Of a stretch of 13,052 bases of DNA, positions 1 through 5,511 are shown piece by piece. This DNA is from Bacteroidales bacterium (lineage in GTDB: Bacteria; Bacteroidota; Bacteroidia; Bacteroidales; F082). The notes under the pieces were generated by a model. That model searched no databases, was not told the DNA's origin, and worked only from the letters and a program-made list of their open reading frames with translations. Each line of letters starts with the position of its first letter. The first letter of the stretch is position 1. The stretch is from NCBI GenBank assembly GCA_024689285.1, contig JAILDR010000140.1, positions 1 through 13,052 of the forward strand. The letters run 5' to 3'. A program made the position numbers and the translations under genes.

Positions 1-95
1 CGAACGAAAATCCCTACGGGATTCCTCAATCTATACAAAAAGGATGCCGTTATACCCCGGAAGAAAACTGAAATTCCCGTAGGGAATCGCGTTCG
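1..95. repeat. imperfect inverted repeat with TCCCTACGGGA cores
   Basis: Bases 1-21 and 75-95 are inverted copies of each other (about 18 of 21 positions pair). Each begins with CGAACG at its outer end and contains the core TCCCTACGGGA, which is itself a near-palindrome (TCCC/GGGA arms). The spacer, 22-74, is non-coding. The left arm starts at the window edge, so the element may extend further left. Short dispersed intergenic palindromes of this kind are common in Bacteroidales; assigning this one to such a family is inference and no transposase is present here. Confidence 0.6.
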
Positions 96-121
96 GTTGA
101 ATTGTAAGATATTGTTTTTCA

Positions 122-138
122 GCATCCTGTAAGGATGC
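122..138. repeat. small hairpin GCATCC/GGATGC
   Basis: A perfect 6-bp stem (122-127 and 133-138) with a 5-base loop TGTAA. The same GGATGC motif occurs nearby at 42-47. No T-run follows on either strand, so it does not look like an intrinsic terminator. It is probably part of the same dispersed palindromic repeat class as 1-95. Confidence 0.5.
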
Positions 139-257
139 ACCCGAATTTGCGAAACTTGAATAAGTCTTCATAAGTTTCTCTTCGACCATCATATTTTTGG
201 CGGGAGCCCGAAAAAGTGAGTGTTAAAACTCCGCCTGTTTTTTGCATAAGGTCCAAG

Positions 258-444
258 TCGTTGTTATATCGAGGGTGAGTCGAGGGTGAGTCGAGGGTGT
301 ATCGAAGTTAGAAACAATACACCTCGAAGCAACATTGCAGTAGAACAGTCAACCTAAAGAGGGAATGACAGCGTTGAGTCGACGTTGAGTTGACGTTACC
401 CAAAACGGGAGCAATAGAGGAGCAAAAGGGGAGTAAAACCAATA
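258..444. repeat. degenerate 11-bp repeat tract in one register
   Basis: The tract can be read as seventeen consecutive 11-bp units without changing register. Units starting at 269 and 280 are identical (TCGAGGGTGAG). Those at 302 (TCGAAGTTAGA), 324 (TCGAAGCAACA), 379 (TCGACGTTGAG) and 390 are recognisable variants. From 401 the units drift to another flavour, for example CAAAAGGGGAG at 423, but remain in phase. Some intervening units (313, 346, 357) are nearly unrecognisable. No open frame crosses the tract convincingly. It may be a decayed minisatellite or a helically phased binding array; its function is unknown. Confidence 0.5.
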
Positions 445-500
445 GAATACAACAGGCTTGTTATCAAGGTTTTATCAAATGCGTTTTTTGACGTTCAAAT

Positions 501-550
501 GTCCCACAGTCCCACGTGTCCACCCCTTGAGACACGTGGGACTGTGGGAC
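501..550. repeat. perfect 20-bp inverted repeat (GTCCCAC arms)
   Basis: Bases 501-520 (GTCCCACAGTCCCACGTGTC) pair perfectly with 531-550 around a 10-base spacer. Each arm carries two GTCCCA/TGGGAC motifs and a CACGTG core. Further copies follow: GTCCCAGTGGGAC at 576-588 is a palindrome on its own, and TGGGAC occurs again at 601-606. As RNA it would form a very stable hairpin, but no T-run follows, so it does not resemble a terminator. It is a candidate protein-binding or recombination site, or the stem of a structured RNA. Confidence 0.75.
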
Positions 551-614
551 AACTATTTTTAGCGATAAGGCAGTCGTCCCAGTGGGACAGCCTCCGCCTG
601 TGGGACAGGGACAG

Positions 615-640
615 TTTTCTCACTATTCTCAGTGAGAAAA
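615..640. repeat. 10-bp inverted repeat TTTTCTCACT/AGTGAGAAAA
   Basis: Bases 615-624 and 631-640 are perfect inverted copies with a 6-base spacer. The right arm is followed by two further degenerate GTGAGAAAAA-like copies to about 657, so the site combines inverted and direct repeats. It lies just upstream of a TATCTTTG box (663-670) and could be an operator; that is inference. Confidence 0.5.
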
Positions 641-662
641 GTGAGAAAAATGAGAATTATGC

Positions 663-670
663 TATCTTTG
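663..670 (+). promoter_or_regulatory. TATCTTTG box without a clear -33 element
   Basis: TATCTTTG matches the Bacteroidota -7 consensus TAnnTTTG, but I see no TTTG about 20 bp upstream. Transcription starting about 7 bp downstream would begin at the base of the terminator-shaped hairpin at 674-702. It may be a chance match, or a promoter for a very short RNA. Confidence 0.3.
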
Positions 671-673
671 CAG

Positions 674-702
674 GGAGGAGCCGGATAGGCTCCTCCTTTT
701 TT
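674..702 (+). terminator. intrinsic terminator-shaped hairpin upstream of fic
   Basis: A perfect 9-bp stem GGAGGAGCC/GGCTCCTCC (674-682 and 688-696) with loop GGATA is followed directly by six T residues (697-702). This is a textbook intrinsic terminator for plus-strand transcription. No convincing gene ends just before it, so it either insulates the fic promoter from upstream transcription or ends a short non-coding transcript. Confidence 0.65.
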
Positions 703-718
703 AAGTATCTGTTTTTGA

Positions 719-750
719 TTTGGTAAATTCACATAATTTGCTTATCTTTG
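719..750 (+). promoter_or_regulatory. promoter of the Fic gene
   Basis: TTTG (719-722), a 20-bp spacer and TATCTTTG (743-750) match the Bacteroidota sigma-ABfr consensus TTTG-N19-21-TAnnTTTG well. The predicted start near 757 leaves a leader of only about 14 bases before the ATG at 771, with an A-rich tract (TTAAAAAG) in place of a Shine-Dalgarno. Confidence 0.7.
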
Positions 751-770
751 CAATTCAATATTAAAAAGCC

Positions 771-1985
771 ATGACCGAGGAACAATACATCAATTTCGAC
801 GAGTATATCCGTCAGGGTGAGCCGCAGAAGAAGGCGCGTGCGGATGCTTGGCGCGTGGCCATCGGCTTGCAGGCTGTGGATGGGCTGAAGACGTCTGCCT
901 ATCTTCAGGAAACTGCCCGCCGCAACATCGAAGGCGACATCACCATCGACGAGGCCAAGGAATTAGTCAACCAATACTATATCAAGAAAACCGCGCACGA
1001 CGAGGGTGATGCCAACGTGGAGGAGGCCGACAAGGTTTCAACCAACATCTCGAAACTGCTGCAAACCGACTCGTTCACCTATAGCGTGGCAGGCTTTGCT
1101 GCCATCCATAGGGCTATATTCAACGGCGTTTTCAAACATGCGGGCCGTTTCAGGGACTATGACATCACGAAAAAGGAATGGGTGCTGCGCGGCGACACGG
1201 TGTTGTATGCCCATTGGGAAGACTTGCAGATGACACTTCAGTATGACTTGGAACAAGAACGGCAATTTGACTATAAGTCGTTGGAAAAAGTTCAGCTGGT
1301 TGAGCATGTGGCCAGGTTTGTTTCTGGTTTGTGGCAGATTCATCCTTTCGGCGAAGGCAACACTCGCACTACTGCCATTTTCACCATCAAGTATCTGCGT
1401 TCGCTTGGCTTTGATGTGAACAATGACTTGTTTGAGCAACATTCTTGGTATTTCCGCAATGCGCTTGTCCGTGCCAACTATCGCAATGTGGCCAAAGGCA
1501 TTGACTATGAGCCTGTCTTTTTGGAGCGTTTCTTCCGTAATTTGCTCCTCGGAGAGGAAAATGCGCTGAAAAACCGCTATATGATGATTGACCCTCCGGA
1601 AGAATGGAAAATGCCGGAAGCGGAACAAGAGCCCGACAAGCACCCGACAAGTACCCGACAAGTACCCGACAACCTACCCGACAAGTTACCCGACAAGTTA
1701 CCCGACAAGTTACCCGACAACCTACCCGACAAGTTAATTCCTAAAAATCAGAAAATCATTAGTTTAGTGATGGTTGTTGGATTGAATGAATTATCTATAA
1801 AGGATATGCTTGGGCGTCTTGGATTGAAGAATAGGGAGAACTTTATGGAGGTATATCTTAATCCTGCATTAAAGGAAAAGTTTGTCAGGATGCGCTATCC
1901 GGACAAACCCCACCACCCACGGCAGAAATATTTGCTTACGACAAAAGGTACGGTGTTGTACAACGAAATCACCATAGCTCACTGA
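771..1985 (+). CDS. Fic family protein (putative AMP transferase)
   Basis: This 404-residue protein is a Fic-domain enzyme, a family that usually transfers AMP from ATP to hydroxyl groups of target proteins. The Fic motif HPFGEGNTR is at residues 191-199, with H191 the expected catalytic base. The N-terminal ETARRNIEG (residues 47-55) resembles the inhibitory helix of self-regulated Fic proteins, with E54 as the likely obstructing glutamate. No separate antitoxin gene is needed or seen. A PDKL-type linker (residues 288-322) leads to a winged-helix-like C-terminal domain (about 327-395: GLKNRENF, YLNPAL, YPDKP, QKYLLT) matching the Fic-like C-terminal family. A promoter lies directly upstream. 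The 3' end overlaps the convergent membrane-protein gene by 7 bp. Its target is unknown. Class assignment is secure; self-inhibition is inferred. Confidence 0.92.
   Translation: MTEEQYINFDEYIRQGEPQKKARADAWRVAIGLQAVDGLKTSAYLQETARRNIEGDITIDEAKELVNQYYIKKTAHDEGDANVEEADKVSTNISKLLQTDSFTYSVAGFAAIHRAIFNGVFKHAGRFRDYDITKKEWVLRGDTVLYAHWEDLQMTLQYDLEQERQFDYKSLEKVQLVEHVARFVSGLWQIHPFGEGNTRTTAIFTIKYLRSLGFDVNNDLFEQHSWYFRNALVRANYRNVAKGIDYEPVFLERFFRNLLLGEENALKNRYMMIDPPEEWKMPEAEQEPDKHPTSTRQVPDNLPDKLPDKLPDKLPDNLPDKLIPKNQKIISLVMVVGLNELSIKDMLGRLGLKNRENFMEVYLNPALKEKFVRMRYPDKPHHPRQKYLLTTKGTVLYNEITIAH
1632..1736 (+). repeat. 11/12-bp tandem repeat inside the Fic gene
   Basis: Nine units with core CCCGACAA follow each other. 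The first three are 11 bp (at 1632, 1643, 1654; for example CCCGACAAGTA) and the remaining six are 12 bp (1665 onward; for example CCCGACAAGTTA). The 12-bp units encode PDKL or PDNL. Because three 11-bp units add up to 33 bp, the frame rotates through HPTSTRQ and returns to PDNL. Gain or loss of one 11-bp unit would shift the frame and remove the C-terminal domain; a 12-bp change would only alter linker length. Confidence 0.9.
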
Positions 1986-2272
1986 TGTTTTCCTCGAGTC
2001 TCGATCCACACCCAAAGCCTCCACATCAGCCAGCCCCAGGCGAAAAAGAGAACGTAGAAAACCCATTTTGGGACAGAGGTCTGGTAAGCGTCCTCATTGA
2101 CGATTTCCGTGTATTGCTCGGTGGGGATGTCGGCGTAGTAATAGGCTCCCGCGCCGAAGTCGTAGCCTTCGACGAGGCCGAGCTTGTTGGCCATAATCCA
2201 GCCGGCCAAAAACAAAGTGATTACCACCACGACGATGGTAATCACTTTGAATATTTTGTGGTTTTTGTCCAT
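1979..2272 (-). CDS. small two-helix membrane protein, unknown function
   Basis: I do not recognise this family. The 97-residue protein has two predicted membrane helices (about residues 8-27 and 69-90) around a roughly 40-residue loop rich in Tyr and acidic residues (for example GAGAYYYADIP). The tail is short and ends in KHQ. I chose the ATG at 2272 because it overlaps the stop of the upstream exporter gene as TAATG, indicating translational coupling; a longer open frame to 2329 would lie inside the exporter gene. The context suggests an accessory subunit or stabiliser of the YeiH-like transporter. Codons for residues about 8-20 contain a perfect 13-bp inverted repeat (2213-2249). The 3' end overlaps the Fic gene by 7 bp tail to tail. 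Confidence 0.75.
   Translation of the reverse strand: MDKNHKIFKVITIVVVVITLFLAGWIMANKLGLVEGYDFGAGAYYYADIPTEQYTEIVNEDAYQTSVPKWVFYVLFFAWGWLMWRLWVWIETRGKHQ
2213..2249 (-). repeat. perfect 13-bp inverted repeat within the small membrane gene
   Basis: CAAAGTGATTACC (2213-2225) pairs perfectly with GGTAATCACTTTG (2237-2249) across an 11-base loop. In the mRNA it forms a strong stem starting about 24 bases after the start codon, inside the codons for the first membrane helix (KVIT...VIT L). It may be a fortuitous result of a palindromic Val/Ile/Thr sequence or a translation-control element. Confidence 0.6.
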
Positions 2273-3609
2273 TATTTGAACATGTCCAGATTCGGCACCT
2301 CGAAGATGGCTCCGGAGAGCAGGAACCACACGGCAAACAGTGTGAGGAGGATGTTGAACGCTTGGCCGATGATGTAGAGCCAGAGGACTTTGCCGCCTTG
2401 CATCTGCTTGAAGAGGGTCTTGAAGTTGGTGTCGAGGCCGATGCTGGTGAAGGCCAGCACGAAGGCCCAGTTCTTATATTGGTCGAGGACGCCGTTGATG
2501 GCTTTCACGTCGCCACCGAATGGCTTGACGATGAAGGAGGCGACTAAAGAAGCCACGAAGAAACCGATGATGAACTTCGGGAAACGGTTCCAGATCTCGC
2601 CGGCACCGACTTTCTGGTTCGGGTCTTTGTCAACCTTGGTGGCGAAGAAGATGGCCACGAAGAAGGCTATGAAGCCGATGAGGATGTTCTGGATCATCTT
2701 GACCATCGAAGCCACCTGTTCGGCTTCGGGACCGAGGGCGCTGCCAGCCAGCACCACAGCACCAGTTGAGTCGACGGTGCCGCCGATGAGGGCACCTCCC
2801 ATCATCTGGTTCATGCCGCAGGCGCGGATAATCATAGGTTCGAACACCATCATCAGGATGGTGAAGATGATGGAGATGGAGATGGCTAACGAGAGGTCTT
2901 CCTTCTTGGCTTTTGAAGCAGCTCCTGTGGCGATGGCGGCGCTGGTGCCGCACACCGAAGTGGCTGACGCTAAAGTGATGACCAAAGGCTTGTTGTCGAT
3001 TTTCAGTACTTTGGTGCCAAACCACCACATGAAAATGATGACGATAGGCGTTACAATCCAGGCGATGCCGAGACCATAGAGGCCGAACTTGGCGATGTTG
3101 CTGAACAGGACCGAGAAGCCCATGATGACCAAACCCGTCTTGATGTAGAACTCAGTACGGATGGCAGGTCTCAGCCAATCGGGGGTGCCGACGGTATTGG
3201 AAATCAACAGACCGATGAGCAAAGCCCAGAAAGCCCATTCAAGGTACATCTTCAGAGTGAACTCTGCACTAATCATTCTCACGACGATACAGATGAGGAA
3301 CAGCACGACGAAGGCCGGGATGAACTTGCCGATTTTTTCGCCTTGCAGCTTGATGCCGATGCCGAACAGGATGCCTGTCACCAAGAAGGTGCGGAGCAGT
3401 TTAATCCAAAACTCGCCGTTGAATTGTGAGGCCAAAGATTTCTTTCCCTCGACGTTCTCCCACCAATGCCATGTGCCGAACTTGGCAGCGGAGAAGTCGA
3501 AACTACCCGTGAGGACGGCGAAGCAGGCCACTGCAATAACGATGAAGCCAATCCAAACGGCTAACCAGTCTTCTTTTTTCCAGAGGTTGGATGCATTATT
3601 GTTTGCCAT
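2272..3609 (-). CDS. YeiH/UPF0324 family putative sulfate exporter
   Basis: This 445-residue inner-membrane protein belongs to the YeiH/UPF0324 family (Cons_hypoth698), annotated as putative sulfate exporters although substrates are little tested. About 11 hydrophobic helices are visible. The signature ATSVCGTSAAIATGAA lies mid-protein, with GGTVDSTGAVV and the late SIGLDTNF as further family landmarks. It is about 100 residues longer than the shorter members of the family, mostly in the N-terminal third and the central loops. I start it at the ATG at 3609 (MANNN); a TTG 24 bases upstream extends the frame only weakly. It lies 27 bp behind the porin gene and is coupled to the following small membrane gene. 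The pair suggests anion movement across both membranes, but the substrate is not shown by sequence. Confidence 0.88.
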   Translation of the reverse strand: MANNNASNLWKKEDWLAVWIGFIVIAVACFAVLTGSFDFSAAKFGTWHWWENVEGKKSLASQFNGEFWIKLLRTFLVTGILFGIGIKLQGEKIGKFIPAFVVLFLICIVVRMISAEFTLKMYLEWAFWALLIGLLISNTVGTPDWLRPAIRTEFYIKTGLVIMGFSVLFSNIAKFGLYGLGIAWIVTPIVIIFMWWFGTKVLKIDNKPLVITLASATSVCGTSAAIATGAASKAKKEDLSLAISISIIFTILMMVFEPMIIRACGMNQMMGGALIGGTVDSTGAVVLAGSALGPEAEQVASMVKMIQNILIGFIAFFVAIFFATKVDKDPNQKVGAGEIWNRFPKFIIGFFVASLVASFIVKPFGGDVKAINGVLDQYKNWAFVLAFTSIGLDTNFKTLFKQMQGGKVLWLYIIGQAFNILLTLFAVWFLLSGAIFEVPNLDMFK

Positions 3610-3636
3610 AGCGATTCGAAATTTGAGATTCAAGAA

Positions 3637-4827
3637 TTAAAATTTGTAACTCAAGATGGCCACCACGCGGTGCGTATTGCTACCACTTTCCTTTTGGACC
3701 AGAGAGTAGTCGAGCTTGAAGTTGACCGACTTGATGGGCCAATAATTGATACCCACGGTGTACCAATTGGTGCCGCCTTTTGCGATGGAGGTGTCTTTAG
3801 AGAAATTTTCGAAACGAAGGACGGGCATCAGTTTTTGCTCTTTGCCTTCTTTGCCGAACTTGAAGTAGTATCCGGCCTCGGCATAGTAACCTCTGCTATT
3901 GATGACGGCATCGGTGCTGGTGACGACATTAAGCGTGTCGATGGTAAGGTTCTGGAGGCTGGTAATACCATTGAGGAATTCGCCGCGAATCACCAAAGAG
4001 CCATCGTTGTAATGGATGCCAGCCGACCAACGGTTGCGGGTGCCGTGGCCGAATTTGTCCAATGACGGTTTTTCGCCAAATTCCAAAGTGCCGTCTATCA
4101 GATCGTTGATTTCAGTCTCTACAGTCTTGTTGGTGTAATATCCGTTGTAGTACGAACCACTCAAGGTCAGGTTTTTCAGGCCAGGATGCACTTCGAGGCG
4201 GCCCACAATGTCTTTGCGGTTGTTGTTGTCGAGTTGGTTGGCACCATTGCCGTTGAATACGCCCAAGGCGTAATTCACAACATGATATTGGATGCCTTCT
4301 TCGCCCTTCACGGGGAACAGGTTACCCGTGGCCATCAAGCCGAGGTCGCGGCCCAAACTGCCCACGCCGCAAACGTCACTATAGCCGACGAGTTTCTGAA
4401 CGCTCTCGCTGTAGTCAAAGATTTCGAGGTTGAGGGGGTTGATGGGACTTTCGATGGAGAAGGGGGTCTTGAACTGACCGAGTTGGATAGCGAATTCGTC
4501 GCAGACCTTGTATTTCAGGTAAGCGTCAACCAGCATGGGGCTTCGGCTGAAATCGCCTTGAATCTTATACGTCAGACCCTTAAAAAGGGTGCCCTCGACC
4601 GACAGACGCACACGGCGCATCCTGAGGGTGTTGTCAGTAAGCGTGCCTTCCTGGCTCAAGTTGGCGATGTACATCCCTTGGACAAAACCTGAGAGTTTGG
4701 GCAACTCTAAGCCGCCTTTGGGGTCTTTCTTTTCACGTTGTTCCTTTTCGGGGCTCACTTGTGCTTTCATGCACAATGGGATGGCCAACAGCAACATCCC
4801 GATTAAAATGCGAAAATTGTGTTTCAT
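3637..4827 (-). CDS. Porin_O_P family outer-membrane porin
   Basis: The 396-residue protein begins with a signal peptide (MKHNFRILIGMLLLAIPLCMKAQ, cleavage likely after KAQ near residue 23). It continues as an outer-membrane beta-barrel of the phosphate-selective porin O/P family. Typical features are the FVQGMYIANL opening strand, RMRRVRLSVEGTLF, YKIQGDFSRSPMLVDAYLKYK, the GQFKTPFSIE loop and the terminal strand ending in F (VVAILSYKF). It is close to full family length. Members form anion-preferring channels in Pseudomonas; specificity here is unknown. It is the first gene of an operon with the YeiH-like exporter and the small membrane protein. A TACCTTTG box and an 18-bp palindrome lie upstream. 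An idi terminator separates it from preceding genes. Confidence 0.9.
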   Translation of the reverse strand: MKHNFRILIGMLLLAIPLCMKAQVSPEKEQREKKDPKGGLELPKLSGFVQGMYIANLSQEGTLTDNTLRMRRVRLSVEGTLFKGLTYKIQGDFSRSPMLVDAYLKYKVCDEFAIQLGQFKTPFSIESPINPLNLEIFDYSESVQKLVGYSDVCGVGSLGRDLGLMATGNLFPVKGEEGIQYHVVNYALGVFNGNGANQLDNNNRKDIVGRLEVHPGLKNLTLSGSYYNGYYTNKTVETEINDLIDGTLEFGEKPSLDKFGHGTRNRWSAGIHYNDGSLVIRGEFLNGITSLQNLTIDTLNVVTSTDAVINSRGYYAEAGYYFKFGKEGKEQKLMPVLRFENFSKDTSIAKGGTNWYTVGINYWPIKSVNFKLDYSLVQKESGSNTHRVVAILSYKF

Positions 4828-4871
4828 TTGATAAGATTTAATACGTTTTCAATTCGTTTCAATTTCGGCTG

Positions 4872-4879
4872 CAAAGGTA
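4872..4879 (-). promoter_or_regulatory. -7 box of the porin operon
   Basis: On the minus strand the sequence reads TACCTTTG, matching TAnnTTTG. Its predicted start near 4865 gives a leader of about 38 bases. No good TTTG is present at -33. That position is instead occupied by the 18-bp palindrome at 4893-4910, suggesting a regulated promoter. Confidence 0.6.
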
Positions 4880-4892
4880 GTAAAATTATTTA

Positions 4893-4910
4893 TAGTAAAT
4901 ATATTTACTA
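4893..4910. promoter_or_regulatory. candidate operator palindrome
   Basis: TAGTAAATATATTTACTA is a perfect 18-bp palindrome located 13 bp upstream of the porin -7 box. A further direct half-site TAGTAAA lies at 4878-4884, overlapping the -7 box region, 15 bp from the first half-site. Such geometry suits a dimeric regulator that activates or represses the porin-exporter operon. I cannot name the regulator from the motif. Confidence 0.5.
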
Positions 4911-4920
4911 ATAATTTGCG

Positions 4921-4962
4921 AAAAAAAAACTGCTTGTTTTTGGGGAAAAGTCCAAGAAGCAG
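4921..4962 (-). terminator. intrinsic terminator after idi
   Basis: Read on the minus strand, CTGCTT (4962-4957) pairs with AAGCAG (4935-4930), with an inner TTGG/CCAA stem, and is followed by nine T residues (4929-4921). It lies 18 bp after the idi stop codon and ends that transcript before the porin promoter. Confidence 0.75.
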
Positions 4963-4980
4963 GGGAGTTGGCAATCGAAA

Positions 4981-5496
4981 TCAGAGGAGCCTTGCGTGAT
5001 GTGTCATCTCGTCGAAGGTGATTTTGAACCACGCTGTGTAATGCTCAGGATGGTCGCTTATGTCGTTTTTCAAATCGTTGAGGTTCATGTATTTCCACGA
5101 AGCCACCTCGTCGGGGTTGATGGTGGGCGCGTCGTCGCAATAACCAAAAATGACGTGGTCGAATTCGTGTTCGGTAAGGCCTTGCCCGACGGGAGCCTTA
5201 TAAATAAAGGTATAAACCTCCCTCAGCTCGCATTGGAGTCCCATCTCTTCCGTCAGGCGCCGCGAGGCGGCTTGCAGCGTGGTTTCGCCGTTGCGGGGGT
5301 GGCTGCAACAGGTGTTGGTCCATAGGCCGGGGGAGTGGTATTTTGAGAGGGCGCGTTGCTGCATGAGCAGTTCGCCTTTGGAGTTGAAGATGAAAATTGA
5401 GAAGGCACGATGCAGATGCGGCGTGACATGCGCCGCCTGCTTCTCCATCAGACCTGTTTCGTTATCGTTTTCGTCTACTAAAACAACGTATTCCAT
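4981..5496 (-). CDS. idi: isopentenyl-diphosphate delta-isomerase, type I
   Basis: This 171-residue Nudix-fold enzyme interconverts isopentenyl and dimethylallyl diphosphate, the C5 units for quinones, undecaprenyl carriers and other isoprenoids. By comparison with the E. coli enzyme, the catalytic cysteine is C64 in NTCCSHP, metal ligands are H23, H29, H66, E109 and E111 (LTEHEFDHV), and the Nudix-like helix is SRRLTEEMG (78-86). The CCSHP form resembles eukaryotic enzymes more than the E. coli CGHP. The start at 5496 gives the usual family length; a longer frame to 5637 would add 47 residues encoded by the GxxExxY gene and repeat sequence, so I reject it. A strong terminator follows. The inverted-repeat cassette ends only 15 bp upstream of its start codon and may have replaced or supplied its promoter. 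Confidence 0.93.
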   Translation of the reverse strand: MEYVVLVDENDNETGLMEKQAAHVTPHLHRAFSIFIFNSKGELLMQQRALSKYHSPGLWTNTCCSHPRNGETTLQAASRRLTEEMGLQCELREVYTFIYKAPVGQGLTEHEFDHVIFGYCDDAPTINPDEVASWKYMNLNDLKNDISDHPEHYTAWFKITFDEMTHHARLL

Positions 5497-5511
5497 TTTG
5501 TTGGTTTTTTT

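Noticed and set aside
258..444. CRISPR array
   Set aside because: Units are 11 bp, contiguous and degenerate, without 20-40-bp repeats alternating with unique spacers.
499..726. 75-codon open frame on the plus strand
   Set aside because: It runs through the perfect inverted repeat, the second inverted repeat and the terminator hairpin, has no family resemblance, and its composition reflects the repeats.
1038..1661. 207-codon frame antisense to the Fic gene
   Set aside because: It is opposite a well-supported Fic domain gene and shows no recognisable motif; codon bias of the real gene opens the shadow frame.
3610..3633. TTG start extending the YeiH-like protein by eight residues
   Set aside because: The ATG at 3609 follows the porin stop at a normal distance, and the extra residues are not family-like.
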